64,000 nt of DNA from Caldilineales bacterium (GCA_024102915.1 JAGFJG010000044.1:22788-86787), one strand, 5' to 3'. Positions 18,338 through 27,324 are shown, numbered from the stretch's first letter. Notes: generated by a model not told the origin, from the letters alone. A program made the numbers and translations.

Positions 18338-18488
18338 GTTGCCTCACGAGTTCAGAAATGGAGTTGACGGGCCTCAACCTGGGAAGTCTAGCGATTCTAG
18401 CAGCCTCTTGCAACCGATAGTGAGAGGACGACCTATGGTAAAATAACAGCAGTTTGACGGATTCGCTTTTTCACCGGAGGTAGCCAGG

Positions 18489-18971
18489 ATGGCAGATATA
18501 GCGGCGACGCCTAAGCTGGACGATCTGGATCGCATGATCCTGGAATTGTTGCAGGAAAATGGCCGTATCAGTAACGCCGATCTGGCGCGGGCCATCAACC
18601 TTTCCGCGCCGGCCACCCATGCTCGCATCAGGCGTCTGGAACAGGAAGGCATCGTCGATCGGTATGTCGCCCTGTTGGATCGAGAACAGGTGGGATACAA
18701 CATGCTTTGTTTCGTGCGCGTCAGCCTGGAGAAACATCACATCGATCAGGTGCAGACTTTCCGCGCGGCCGTGCAAAAGATGCCGGAAGTGTTGGAATGT
18801 TATTTCGTTACCGGCGACGCCGATTATCTGCTAAAGGTGGCCGTGCGTAACCGTGAGGACCTCGAGCAGTTTTTGGTCGACCGGCTCACGCCCACGCCCG
18901 GCGTCGCCCGCGTTTACACCAGCCTGGTTTTGACCGAGGTCAAATCGACCACCGCTCTGCCTTTGGAGTAA
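18489..18971 (+). CDS. Lrp/AsnC-family transcriptional regulator
   Basis: 160 residues. Helix-turn-helix: LDDLDRMILELLQENGRISN, then ADLARAINLSAPATHARIRR. The RAM ligand-binding domain runs from about 75 to 150 (VLECYFVTGDADYLLKVAV). These regulators sense amino acids or related acids. The gene overlaps the flavin-reductase gene by one base (TAATG), so they form one unit. A weak TAAAAT -10 (18439-18444) lies upstream. Confidence 0.93.
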   Translation: MADIAATPKLDDLDRMILELLQENGRISNADLARAINLSAPATHARIRRLEQEGIVDRYVALLDREQVGYNMLCFVRVSLEKHHIDQVQTFRAAVQKMPEVLECYFVTGDADYLLKVAVRNREDLEQFLVDRLTPTPGVARVYTSLVLTEVKSTTALPLE

Positions 18972-19603
18972 TGGCGATGGAATGCCCGGCACAGACACTG
19001 GCTCCTAAATCCATCCACAAGCTCCTGCTCGGCTCGATCGTGCCCCGACCGATTGGCTGGATTTCGACTGTCGACGAGCGCGGCGTGCCCAATCTCGCCC
19101 CCTATTCTTATTTCAACGCGGTCAGCGCCGATCCGCCCTGCCTGATGTTCTCCGCCCAATTGCGGCGCGGCAGCCCCAAGGATACGCTGGCCAATGTGCA
19201 AGCGACCGGCGAATTCGTCGTCAATATCGTTACCGAAAAGCTGGCCGAGGCCATGAACGCCACTTCGGCTGAATTCCCCGCGGACGTGGACGAGTTTCAG
19301 GCGGCCGGGCTGACCGCAGCAGCATCGGTGGCGGTGCGGCCCCCGCGCGTGGCCGAAAGCCCCATCCATTTTGAATGTCGCGTTTACCAGATCGTGCCGT
19401 TGACCGATGGGGAACTGGGCGGACATCTTGTCATCGGCCGCATCGTCCACATCCACATTCACGACGATGTGCTGATCGGCGACGACAAGATCGACCTGGC
19501 GGCGTTGCGCCCGATCGGGCGTCTCTCCGGCCCAAGCTATGTGCGGATCAACGACATCTTCGACATGACCCGGCCGACCGTGCCAACGAGCAAAACCCCA
19601 TGA
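18971..19603 (+). CDS. flavin reductase-like protein (FMN-binding split barrel)
   Basis: 210 residues. The N-terminal KLLLGSIVPRPIGWISTVDE, then GVPNLAPYSYFNAVSADPPC and KDTLANVQATGEFVVNIV are the classic DIM6/NTAB flavin reductase pattern: FMN binds on the split barrel. Members reduce flavins or act on nitro/thiol compounds with NAD(P)H. The gene is translationally coupled to the Lrp gene upstream (1-base overlap) and to the methyltransferase downstream (ATGA). Confidence 0.9.
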   Translation: MAMECPAQTLAPKSIHKLLLGSIVPRPIGWISTVDERGVPNLAPYSYFNAVSADPPCLMFSAQLRRGSPKDTLANVQATGEFVVNIVTEKLAEAMNATSAEFPADVDEFQAAGLTAAASVAVRPPRVAESPIHFECRVYQIVPLTDGELGGHLVIGRIVHIHIHDDVLIGDDKIDLAALRPIGRLSGPSYVRINDIFDMTRPTVPTSKTP

Positions 19604-20352
19604 GCGATGCGCCCTGGTATCACAGCTTTTTCGGCGACGATTACCTGCGCAATTATGCCTCAATCCTCACCGCCGACCGCACCGAGCAGGAACTGAATGG
19701 CATCGTCAACCTGCTGGATTTGCCGCCCGGCAGCGCTATCCTCGACCTGCCATGCGGACATGGCCGCCATAGCATCGGCCTGGCCCAAGCGGGGTATCGG
19801 GTGACCGGCCAGGACCTGAGCGAAGTCTTTCTGAAAAAAGCCCGGGCGGATGCCAGACGTGCGGGCGTGGAAGTGCGGTGGGTGCACGGCGACATGCGCC
19901 AGATCCCTTTTCAAAACGAATTCGACGCCGCCATCAATATCTTTTCCGCATTCGGCTACTTCGATGATGAGACGGAAGATATGCGGGCTTTGCAGGCGTT
20001 CCGACAGGCGCTGAAACCGGGCGGGTTGTTTTTGATGGAACTGATGCACCGCGATAATCTGCTGACGCGGCTTATGCCCAGCGAGATCGACGAGCATGAG
20101 GATGGTCGTCTGGTCTTGCACGAACGTCGGTTCGACCTGATCGGCAGCCGGATCGAAGACCAGGTGACGATCATCGATCCGGACGAAACCCGCCATCGTT
20201 ACTTCACCAGCCTGCGTCTCTATACCGTTCGAGAATTGGTGCGCATGTTCGCTGAGACAGGGTTTCGCATCGAGGGCGTTTTTGGCGGCCTCGACGGCAG
20301 CGAACTGAGATTGCAATCCCATCGCATGGCTATACTTTCCCGCAACGCCTGA
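19600..20352 (+). CDS. class I SAM-dependent methyltransferase
   Basis: 250 residues from the ATG at 19600, which overlaps the previous stop (ATGA); a longer frame upstream is a shadow of the flavin reductase gene. Motif I is AILDLPCGHGRHSIGLA, followed by VTGQDLSEVFLKKARADA and FDAAINIFSAFGYFDDETED. The C-terminal part carries an 'ELMHRDNLL' loop and a beta-strand-rich extension. The substrate cannot be told. It may modify a product linked to the preceding flavin reductase. Confidence 0.88.
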   Translation: MSDAPWYHSFFGDDYLRNYASILTADRTEQELNGIVNLLDLPPGSAILDLPCGHGRHSIGLAQAGYRVTGQDLSEVFLKKARADARRAGVEVRWVHGDMRQIPFQNEFDAAINIFSAFGYFDDETEDMRALQAFRQALKPGGLFLMELMHRDNLLTRLMPSEIDEHEDGRLVLHERRFDLIGSRIEDQVTIIDPDETRHRYFTSLRLYTVRELVRMFAETGFRIEGVFGGLDGSELRLQSHRMAILSRNA

Positions 20353-20362
20353 GGATCACTTT

Positions 20363-20400
20363 CCCCTCTGCCGGCCTGAGAGAGGGGCCAGGGGTGAGGG
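20363..20400. repeat. REP-like palindromic element, copy 2
   Basis: CCCCTCT (20363-20369) pairs with AGAGGGG (20381-20387), followed by CCAGGGGTGAGGG. Same family as 4935-4976. It lies 10 bases after the methyltransferase stop and could act as a 3'-end hairpin. Confidence 0.65.
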
Positions 20401-20428
20401 CGAACTGCGCCGCGCCGCGTCAATAAGG

Positions 20429-20457
20429 GTGACGGCGGCTGAGAGATCGCATATAAT
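20429..20457 (+). promoter_or_regulatory. candidate sigma70-type promoter
   Basis: GTGACG (20429-20434), 17 bases, TATAAT (20452-20457). The -35 fits only in four of six positions, the -10 perfectly. It would serve the tandem winged-helix gene. Confidence 0.5.
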
Positions 20458-20508
20458 GGAATTGCGTTGGTCAATTCGTAGCCTACCTTCGACGCTGGAG
20501 GTTCTGTC

Positions 20509-21423
20509 ATGCAAACCTACGCCAAACAATGTGAGATCTGGCGGGCGGCGCGAGAGGCGGTCGAGCAGCTTGGCCCTTTTCTTGACGCCACCATCCAACA
20601 CTATAAAACCGAAACCGGCTTGGATCGGTCGACCTGGTTCTTGCTTGTGCGTATGCTCGCCATCGAGCCTGAACCCATAACAGATGAGCTCTTGAGTCTG
20701 CGTTCGCCCTACAGCAGCGCCTCTCGCCACATATCGCATTTGCAGGCTGCGCAGGCGAGAGACTATATCGAGGAGCGCGATGGCGCCTACCATCTGACCG
20801 CCAAAGGCCAGGCGGAAACGCAGGAATTTGTGGATGATCTGCGTATGGTGATGGTTGCGTTCGATCCTCTGCCTGAGCCGCAGAGTGAACGTTTAGGCGG
20901 CTTGCTCAATGGCCTGGTGCAGGCCAGCCTGGATGCGCCTGAGCCCGCCGAGCGCTGGCGACTGCGACATAGCTACACTCTGATGCCGGAACCGCACCCC
21001 CCCTTCCCCTTCACCGAACAGGCCATCTCCTGTCTGGCGGCGTTTCGGGATGACTGCCATCTGGCTGCCTGGCAACCCACCGGACTCACCGGCCCCGCCC
21101 TTGAGTCCCTGACCTATTTGTGGCGGGCGGACGACCACACGCTGGCTGGGCTGCACAAGCAACTCGTGCGCCGCGCGCAGCCGCGGCAAGTGTATCGCAA
21201 TGCCCTGGACGTGCTTTGTGAACGCGGTTATATCGAGGGAGAGGAAGAGGAAATTCGGGTCACCGAGGCCGGGCGGGAATTTCGCCAGCAGGTGGAGGAC
21301 GAGACCGATCGCCTCTTCTTCACGCCCTGGGCGATCCTCGACGCCGCCGAACAGGACGAGTTGCGCACGTTACTGACGCGACTGAGTGAAGGCTTGAAGC
21401 AAAGCGAAGGCGCACCGGGATGA
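20509..21423 (+). CDS. tandem winged-helix protein (MarR-like), function unknown
   Basis: 304 residues with an internal repeat in design. Each half begins with a helical stretch, then a winged helix that ends in a 'yi.e.dg.y.lT.kG' wing: DYIEERDGAYHLTAKGQAETQEF at about 85-107, and GYIEGEEEEIRVTEAGREFRQQV at about 240-262. Such proteins resemble the actinobacterial SCO6745-type winged-helix family. It may be a regulator or a DNA-binding accessory protein. It overlaps the AlkD-like gene by four bases. Confidence 0.7.
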   Translation: MQTYAKQCEIWRAAREAVEQLGPFLDATIQHYKTETGLDRSTWFLLVRMLAIEPEPITDELLSLRSPYSSASRHISHLQAAQARDYIEERDGAYHLTAKGQAETQEFVDDLRMVMVAFDPLPEPQSERLGGLLNGLVQASLDAPEPAERWRLRHSYTLMPEPHPPFPFTEQAISCLAAFRDDCHLAAWQPTGLTGPALESLTYLWRADDHTLAGLHKQLVRRAQPRQVYRNALDVLCERGYIEGEEEEIRVTEAGREFRQQVEDETDRLFFTPWAILDAAEQDELRTLLTRLSEGLKQSEGAPG

Positions 21424-22157
21424 GCGCCCTCGACATCTCGGCGGAATTGGCATCGATCCGGAGCCAGATCATCGCTTGCGCTGACCCCGAATATCAGGCT
21501 GGCTCCAGCCGGGTTGGCCCCACCGCCCAACATGTCTACGGCGCCCGCACGCCCGACATGCGCGCCATCGCCCGCAACTGGCTGGCCGCGCATAAACATG
21601 CGCCCGTTCCCGATCTTCGGGCCGTCGTCGAGGGTCTGTGGTCGGCAAACTCGCGCGATGAGCGCATGATTTCACTATTCCTGCTGGAAGGATTAAAGCG
21701 TCGGTGGCCGCAATTGCTTGATTGGCCGGACTTCGACCACTGGCGGCGCGACATCGATAACTGGATCGTGTGCGATGAGTTAGGCACCAAGGTGTTCGGA
21801 CCGTGGATTGCGCTTGAGCCAGAATTGCGTCTGGGCTACCTCAACCTGCTCATCGTTGACAAAGATTTGTGGAGCCGCCGTCTGGCCCTTGTCGCTGCCG
21901 CCCCTCTCAACCGCCACCCGAAGACCGCCATCCCCGACCAAACTCTGGCGATGATCGACCGGGTCAAACAGGAGCGCGACCCAATGATAACGAAAGCCGT
22001 ATCGTGGGTATTGCGCGAGATGACCAAAACCAATCTCGATCGAGTCGTCGCCTATCTTCACGCCAACCGCACCACCCTGACCCCGCACGTCCGCCGTGAA
22101 GTCGAGAACAAGCTGACAACCGGGTTGAAGTCGGGGAGGTCGGCTGGTGCAGATTAA
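21420..22157 (+). CDS. AlkD-like DNA alkylation repair protein
   Basis: 245 residues made of HEAT-like helical repeats. Visible are [15 protein letters not shown] near 40, [18 protein letters not shown] near 75, [17 protein letters not shown] near 115 (with the W-x-x-x-D signature of AlkD enzymes), [14 protein letters not shown] and [15 protein letters not shown]. AlkD glycosylases remove positively charged alkylated bases. The start overlaps the previous stop (ATGA), so the winged-helix protein and this enzyme are made together. A heptad-repeat hairpin follows immediately after the stop. Confidence 0.88.
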   Translation: MSALDISAELASIRSQIIACADPEYQAGSSRVGPTAQHVYGARTPDMRAIARNWLAAHKHAPVPDLRAVVEGLWSANSRDERMISLFLLEGLKRRWPQLLDWPDFDHWRRDIDNWIVCDELGTKVFGPWIALEPELRLGYLNLLIVDKDLWSRRLALVAAAPLNRHPKTAIPDQTLAMIDRVKQERDPMITKAVSWVLREMTKTNLDRVVAYLHANRTTLTPHVRREVENKLTTGLKSGRSAGAD

Positions 22158-22158
22158 C

Positions 22159-22240
22159 AAGTATTTGGTATCGGATATTGGGAATTGAACGGTGCAGAAA
22201 GCGACTGCGAAAAATATCCAATAGCGAATACCCAATACCT
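22159..22240. repeat. heptad-repeat inverted element between AlkD-like and F420 oxidoreductase genes
   Basis: Left arm: AAGTATT, TGGTATC, GGATATT, GGGAATT (22159-22186). Right arm: AATATCC, AATAGCG, AATACCC, AATACCT (22213-22240). The arms are imperfect reverse complements around a 26-base loop. Period is seven on both sides. It starts two bases after the AlkD-like stop codon. Confidence 0.85.
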
Positions 22241-22267
22241 GCCTCCCACTTCCCTGGAGCCTTTCTC

Positions 22268-23305
22268 ATGACTGCTCTCCGCCTCGGCCTCAACCTCGGC
22301 TATTCTGGTCGCACCATGCAACTGCCCACCGACATGGTGTTGGAAGCTGAGCGCCTGGGGTATTGGGCAGTGTGGACCGCCGAATCGTATGGCTCGGATG
22401 CTGTCACGCCTCTGGCCTGGCTGGGCGCGCTGACGAAGACCATCCATCTCGGCTCGGCCATTTTGCAGATGCCCGCCCGTACCCCCGCCAACGCCGCCAT
22501 GACCGCCATGACCCTCGACCAACTTTCGGACGGGCGTATGCTGCTGGGATTGGGATTATCCGGCCCGCAGGTGGTGGAAGGCTGGCATGGGCAGCCCTAT
22601 GGCAAGCCGCTGGGCCGCACCCGCGAGTATGTGGCGATCGTGCGCGAGATTTTCCGGCGGGAAGGCCTGCTGGAATTCCAGGGCGACCATTACCAGATTC
22701 CTTACCAGGGTGAGGACGCCACCGGTCTGGGCAAGCCGCTGAAGAGTATCCTGCATGGCCGCGCCGATCTGCCGATCTATCTGGCCGCCATCGGCCCCAA
22801 GAATGTGGAACTGACCGCCGAGATCGCCGATGGCTGGCTGCCGATTTTCTTCTCGCCCCGCCATTATGCCGAAACCTACCAGGCGCAGATCGAGGCCGGG
22901 TTCAGCAAGGCGGGCGGGAAGAGCCTGATCGATTTCGACATCGCCGCCACCGTGCCGGTCGTGATGGGCGATAACCTGGAAATGTGCTTCAATCAGGTCA
23001 AGCCTTTCGTGGCTCTGTACGTGGGCGGCATGGGCGCTCGCGACAAGAATTTCTACTATAATCTGGCCTGTCGCTTTGGCTACGAGGAAGCGGCGGATCG
23101 CATCCTGGATGCCTTTCTGGCCGGTGACAAAGGCGCGGCCATGGCCGCTGTGCCTAATGCTCTGGTGGACGACATCGCCCTGGTCGGGCCAAAAGAGCGG
23201 ATTGCCGAGCGGCTGACCCTGTGGCAAGATAGCCCGGTGCGCACGCTCAATGTCTCCACCTTCGACATGGCCGCCGTGCGCATGATGGCGGAACTGGTTT
23301 TATAG
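22268..23305 (+). CDS. LLM-class F420-dependent oxidoreductase
   Basis: 345 residues from ATG at 22268, with TGGAG upstream; the frame upstream is made of repeat sequence. The luciferase-like fold begins [20 protein letters not shown]. Other signatures are [71 protein letters not shown] and [26 protein letters not shown], as in actinobacterial and chloroflexal F420 enzymes related to methylenetetrahydromethanopterin reductase. F420 rather than FMN is inferred from this subgroup. Substrate unknown. Confidence 0.9.
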   Translation: MTALRLGLNLGYSGRTMQLPTDMVLEAERLGYWAVWTAESYGSDAVTPLAWLGALTKTIHLGSAILQMPARTPANAAMTAMTLDQLSDGRMLLGLGLSGPQVVEGWHGQPYGKPLGRTREYVAIVREIFRREGLLEFQGDHYQIPYQGEDATGLGKPLKSILHGRADLPIYLAAIGPKNVELTAEIADGWLPIFFSPRHYAETYQAQIEAGFSKAGGKSLIDFDIAATVPVVMGDNLEMCFNQVKPFVALYVGGMGARDKNFYYNLACRFGYEEAADRILDAFLAGDKGAAMAAVPNALVDDIALVGPKERIAERLTLWQDSPVRTLNVSTFDMAAVRMMAELVL

Positions 23306-23336
23306 GCTGCTTTGATCAGCCAAGGAGGTAAATTGA

Positions 23337-23654
23337 ATGAATCCTATGTCCCAACCCAAATTCGAGCGACAACTGGTCGGTGAGCCGCAGCATTTCGGCG
23401 ATCAAGAAATTCAACTTTTTGCCAGGCTGAGCGGGCGCAGTTGGGAATCGCCGGATGGAATAGGCGGCGGAGCGATGGTGAACATCGTCCCCACCGAAGT
23501 GGTCGTGCGTAATCGTGACGGCACCGAAACCGTGCTGGAGATCGTCGACGACGAGCGTAAAGCCATGCTCGGCATGGTCGCAGGCGCTATTTCGTTAGCG
23601 GTCATTTGTCTGCTGATTATCGCCCTGGCAGGTCGACTTTCGCGTGGTCGCTAA
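23337..23654 (+). CDS. small single-span membrane protein, function unknown
   Basis: 105 residues with a strong AAGGAGG site. A soluble N-terminal part of about 75 residues contains VNIVPTEVVVRNRDGTETVLEIVDDER. One membrane helix follows (MLGMVAGAISLAVICLLIIALAG) and ends in a short basic tail. It lies just before the GerW-like gene and may act with it. No family recognised. Confidence 0.7.
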   Translation: MNPMSQPKFERQLVGEPQHFGDQEIQLFARLSGRSWESPDGIGGGAMVNIVPTEVVVRNRDGTETVLEIVDDERKAMLGMVAGAISLAVICLLIIALAGRLSRGR

Positions 23655-23719
23655 CGAACAACACCTGACTTGCAATCTCAAAAACCAATCGAAATCTCAA
23701 TTCAATGGAGACCAAAACC

Positions 23720-24130
23720 ATGGAGACAATTGCCAATAAAACCCTTGAACCCATTGCCGATATGCTCAATCACATCGATGTCAAGAGTGTATTTGGGGAG
23801 CCAACCAGCGAAGGCGCCAATACGATCATCCCGGTGGCGCAACTCATGTACGGGTTTGGCTACGGCTTCGGCGGGGACAACAATACCAACAGCGGCGGGG
23901 GTGGCGGCGCCGGTGGCCGGGCTACCCCACGCGGCTACATTCGCGTCGGCGAGGATGGGGTCAGCTATACCCCGGCCAATAACGAAACAATGCTCGGCAT
24001 TATGGGTATGCTCACCGGCATCTGGTCCATCTTCTGGATCGCCGTGACGCTGATCGTCCTGATCAAAAGCCTTAGCGGCGAGCCGCTGGGCGAAGAGGAA
24101 GTGTTCGAGGAGTTGATGGCCGAGGCGTAA
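23720..24130 (+). CDS. GerW/YtfJ-like protein with C-terminal membrane helix
   Basis: 136 residues from ATG at 23720; GGAG eight bases upstream supports it over the ATG at 23705. The pattern 'vfGEPts.g.ntiIPVaqlmyGfGyGfG', then a Gly-rich loop and RGYIRVGEDGVSYTP is that of the GerW (YtfJ) family. In Firmicutes this family is linked to spore germination, but it also occurs in non-sporing bacteria. The C-terminal helix GIWSIFWIAVTLIVLI is unusual for the family. No other sporulation gene is seen here. Confidence 0.78.
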   Translation: METIANKTLEPIADMLNHIDVKSVFGEPTSEGANTIIPVAQLMYGFGYGFGGDNNTNSGGGGGAGGRATPRGYIRVGEDGVSYTPANNETMLGIMGMLTGIWSIFWIAVTLIVLIKSLSGEPLGEEEVFEELMAEA

Positions 24131-24145
24131 ACGAGCGTCGCCCGC

Positions 24146-24403
24146 CTAACCCCTCGCCTCCCAGATACCCTCGGTCAGAGTGATGACCGAGAGGCACGAC
24201 CGGCATTCAGCGTGATCCGCCTCGGTCAGCTTGGCGTAGTGCCCGCATGTTGGGCAGGTGATCGCCACGCGCTGCACAGCCTGGCGCACCAACAACTGCA
24301 TAACGGCCTCGCGATCGTCCAAACCCATATCCTGCTGTAAAAGGTCAACCATTTCCTGTTCCTCGTCCGACAATTTGATGGTGACTGAATTTTGCGCGTC
24401 CAT
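24146..24403 (-). CDS. small zinc-ribbon protein with helical N terminus
   Basis: 85 residues. Residues 1-48 (SVTIKLSDEEQEMVDLLQQD...) resemble a ribbon-helix-helix or coiled dimerisation part. A C..C-H...C..C zinc ribbon follows (CPTCGHY and CRSC). It might be a small DNA- or nucleic-acid-binding protein. It is divergent from korA and convergent with the GerW-like gene. Family not recognised. Confidence 0.65.
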   Translation of the reverse strand: MDAQNSVTIKLSDEEQEMVDLLQQDMGLDDREAVMQLLVRQAVQRVAITCPTCGHYAKLTEADHAECRSCLSVITLTEGIWEARG

Positions 24404-24602
24404 AGATTTGTATCCTTACGTGAAGTGGCACCTGCTCAACGTGATCATGCCGACCATCGCCAGCATGAAAAACAGGTGAAAAACCAACAAGATCGGTGTC
24501 TACATTCTAGCCAGGAACGTGGGGATTGCGGTATGATCCTAATCATCATTACGCGTTTTCGGGTCGAAATGACCTGACGCTGACAACGGAGCAGCAACGA
24601 CA

Positions 24603-25820
24603 ATGGCTCGTGAATTTGTAGATGGCGCCACCGCCATCGCCCGTGGCGCTTTACGCGCCGGATGTGACTTCTTCGCGGGGTATCCGATCAGCCCGGCCAC
24701 GCCCATCCTTTTACATATGCTCAACGAATTGCCCAAAGTCGGCGGCGTGGGCATCCAGGCTGAGGACGAGATCGGCGCAATCAGCATGTGCATCGGCGCT
24801 GCCATGGCAGGGCGACGCCCCCTGACCGCCACCTCCGGCCCCGGCATTTCCCTCTATTCCGAGAATATCGGCCTGGCGATCATGGGTGAAACGCCCCTGG
24901 TGATCGTGGATGTGATGCGCATGGGTCCGGCCACAGGCGGGGCGACGACCGTGGCCCAGGGCGATGTGCAATTTGTGCGCTGGGGAACCAGCGGCGGCTA
25001 TCCGATCATCGCCCTGGCCCCTAGCTCGGTAGCCGAATGTTATACATTGACACAGGTGGCGTTCGATCTGGCCGAACGACTGCGCACGGTCGTCTTCCTC
25101 ATGCCCGACAAAGAATTGATCATGTCGATGGCGACGGTGGACATCGAAGATTACGCGGATGTCGTCGTGGGCGAGCGCCCGCTGGTCCCGGCTTTGGCCG
25201 CCAGCAATGGCGACAGCCCGCGTGTCAACGCTGTCACCGGCCTGACCGACGCGCGCCTGCGCCCGGAAGAAACTTATCTGCCCTATGCCTTCGATCCGAT
25301 CGATGCCATCCCCCCCACCAGCCCCTACGGCGGGCCGCACATCACACGCTTCACCACTTCTAGCCACGACGAGCACGGCTTCTTGACCAAAGACCCCGTC
25401 AAGGTCGGGCGGTTGAATGAGCACCTGCGGCTGAAGATAGAGAATCGCCGGGATGAGTTGGGATTTGGGCTGATGGACATTCATCCCGAAGCGGAGACGC
25501 TGTTCATCAGCTATGGCACTACGGCCAGGGCCATGCGCGAGGCGGCGGACCGCAGCCGGCTGGTGGGGCGACCGGCCAGCGCCCTCACCCTGCACACCCT
25601 CTGGCCCCTGCCCGAAACGATGATCCTGCAAGCCGCCGAGGGGCACAGCCGCGTGGTCGTGGCCGAACTCAATCACAGCCAATACTTGCGCGAGATCGAG
25701 CGCCTGCTTTACCGCCACGCCGCCCTCAATCGCCTGGCCCCGCCGGAAATCATCGGAATCAACCGCGTCGATGGCGAGATGATCACGCCGGAGCAATTCA
25801 TCGGAGCTATTGGATATTAG
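24603..25820 (+). CDS. korA: 2-oxoacid:ferredoxin oxidoreductase subunit alpha
   Basis: 405 residues. The pyrimidine/transketolase core opens with VDGATAIARGALRAGCDFFAGYPISPATPI; AEDEIGAISMCIGAAMAG and TATSGPGISLYSEN are the hallmark of the alpha subunit. Domain II with ALTLHTLWPLPE and HSRVVVAELNHSQ completes it. It decarboxylates a 2-oxoacid (2-oxoglutarate, pyruvate or a branched-chain acid; not distinguishable) with ferredoxin. Unlike most korA-type genes it lacks the N-terminal gamma domain, which is instead on korB. Its stop codon lies in a heptad repeat arm. Confidence 0.9.
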   Translation: MAREFVDGATAIARGALRAGCDFFAGYPISPATPILLHMLNELPKVGGVGIQAEDEIGAISMCIGAAMAGRRPLTATSGPGISLYSENIGLAIMGETPLVIVDVMRMGPATGGATTVAQGDVQFVRWGTSGGYPIIALAPSSVAECYTLTQVAFDLAERLRTVVFLMPDKELIMSMATVDIEDYADVVVGERPLVPALAASNGDSPRVNAVTGLTDARLRPEETYLPYAFDPIDAIPPTSPYGGPHITRFTTSSHDEHGFLTKDPVKVGRLNEHLRLKIENRRDELGFGLMDIHPEAETLFISYGTTARAMREAADRSRLVGRPASALTLHTLWPLPETMILQAAEGHSRVVVAELNHSQYLREIERLLYRHAALNRLAPPEIIGINRVDGEMITPEQFIGAIGY

Positions 25821-25864
25821 GTAGTTGGTATTCGCCGACCCTCAATACCCAATATCCAGAATAC
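25812..25864. repeat. heptad-repeat inverted element spanning the korA-korB junction
   Basis: Left arm: GGATATT, AGGTAGT, TGGTATT (25812-25832). Right arm: AATACCC, AATATCC, AGAATAC (25844-25864), then CAACC and the korB ATG. The korA TAG stop (25818-25820) lies within the left arm and the last two sense codons of korA are made of repeat sequence. Confidence 0.85.
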
Positions 25865-25869
25865 CAACC

Positions 25870-27210
25870 ATGACTCAAGCACATACACTTCTCCTCCAAC
25901 CCATCGAGTCCTACAAAAACGAACGCCCCGACCCCTTTTGTCCGGGCTGTGGGCACACGTTCATCCTCAACCATCTCGACGCCGCCCTGACCAAGCTGCA
26001 ACTTGACCCGCGCCAGGTGGTGCTGGTCAGCGATATCGGCTGCGTGGGGCTGAGCGACCAGTATTTCACCACCAACGCCTTTCACGGCCTGCACGGGCGC
26101 AGCGTGGCCTATGCCACCGGCATCAAGCTGGCGAACCCCGACTTGAAGGTGATCGTCCTTATGGGCGACGGCGGCACCGGCATCGGCGGCACGCACATCA
26201 TCAACGCCGCCCGCCGCAATGTCGGCGTCACCGTGCTGGTCTTCAATAATTTCAACTTCGGCATGACCGGCGGCGAGCATTCCGTCACCACGCCCGCGGG
26301 CTACGTCACGGCCTCGACCCGTACCGGAAACCTGGAAGGCCCGCTGGACGTGTGTGCGTCGGTGGCGGTGAACGGGGCGGGCTATGTCTATCGCGGCACT
26401 TCTTTCGACAAGGACCTGCCCGACCGCATGGCCGAGGCCATCAGTTACGACGGTTTCAGCCTGCTCGATATTTGGGAACTATGCACAGCCTATTTTGTGG
26501 TCAACAATGATTTTGGTCGCAAGGAGATGATGGGCATGTTGGATGGGTTGGGTATGCAGGCCGGGTTGATTCAGCGTCGTGAGGTGCAGGAATACGCCCG
26601 TAATCTGCACAAACAGGCAGGATTCGTGGCCGGAAAACCGGCGCTGCCCATCCGCGGGATCGAACCCCAATTCTCAGCCAATCTCGACCGTAAATTCCAT
26701 CTGATCATCGCCGGTTCCGCCGGCGCCAAAGTGCGTTCAGCCGCCAAGGCGGTGGGATATGCGGGCGTGCTTTCCGGCCTGTGGGCGACGCAGAGCGACG
26801 ATTATCCCACCACGGTGAAATCGGGTCACAGCATCAGCGAGATCGTCTTCAGCCCTGAAGAGATTCGCTACACCGGCATCGCCAAACCCGACGCTCTGGT
26901 ATTGCTCTCGCAGGATGGCCTGGGCAAAGTGCGGCATCATCTGGCCCGGATGACGCCTGACGATGTCGTCATCACCACGCCCGAGTTCGAGAGCTTGCAA
27001 ACCAAAGCCCGGGTGGTTGTGCTGCGACCGCGCGAGGGAGGCGTGCGCATCACTCGCACCAACCGCTCGCTGATCGTCACCGCCGCGGCTTTGCGCCTGC
27101 TCGACCTGTTCCCCATCACTGCGTTAGAAGAATCGATCTGCCGTTTCCAGGGCCGCTTCGCTGACGAGAATCTGCCGGTGGTGGAGGCCAGCGCCGGGTT
27201 GTTGGATTGA
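25870..27210 (+). CDS. korB: 2-oxoacid:ferredoxin oxidoreductase subunit beta fused to gamma domain
   Basis: 446 residues from ATG at 25870. The beta part (1-270) has CPGCGH (Cys24, Cys27), Cys58 (SDIGCVG) and Cys205 (WELCTAY), the four ligands expected for the single [4Fe-4S] cluster. It also has the thiamine-diphosphate motif GDGGTGIGGTHIINAARRN with NNFNFGMTGGEH. The C-terminal part (about 275-446) is a gamma domain: FHLIIAGSAGAKVRSAAKAVGYAGVLSGLWATQSDDYP and SGHSISEIVFS. In most two-subunit enzymes gamma is joined to the N terminus of alpha; here it is joined to the C terminus of beta. The enzyme is probably still an alpha-beta heterodimer. Confidence 0.88.
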   Translation: MTQAHTLLLQPIESYKNERPDPFCPGCGHTFILNHLDAALTKLQLDPRQVVLVSDIGCVGLSDQYFTTNAFHGLHGRSVAYATGIKLANPDLKVIVLMGDGGTGIGGTHIINAARRNVGVTVLVFNNFNFGMTGGEHSVTTPAGYVTASTRTGNLEGPLDVCASVAVNGAGYVYRGTSFDKDLPDRMAEAISYDGFSLLDIWELCTAYFVVNNDFGRKEMMGMLDGLGMQAGLIQRREVQEYARNLHKQAGFVAGKPALPIRGIEPQFSANLDRKFHLIIAGSAGAKVRSAAKAVGYAGVLSGLWATQSDDYPTTVKSGHSISEIVFSPEEIRYTGIAKPDALVLLSQDGLGKVRHHLARMTPDDVVITTPEFESLQTKARVVVLRPREGGVRITRTNRSLIVTAAALRLLDLFPITALEESICRFQGRFADENLPVVEASAGLLD

Positions 27211-27324
27211 GGTATCATAAACATCAGTCATCGTCTCTTTCGTCCGAACATCTCTGTCCTGATTTCTATGAGATTGATTCTGGTCGCAATGGCAGAGAAT
27301 TGAGGCGAAGATAATAGCCAATTC

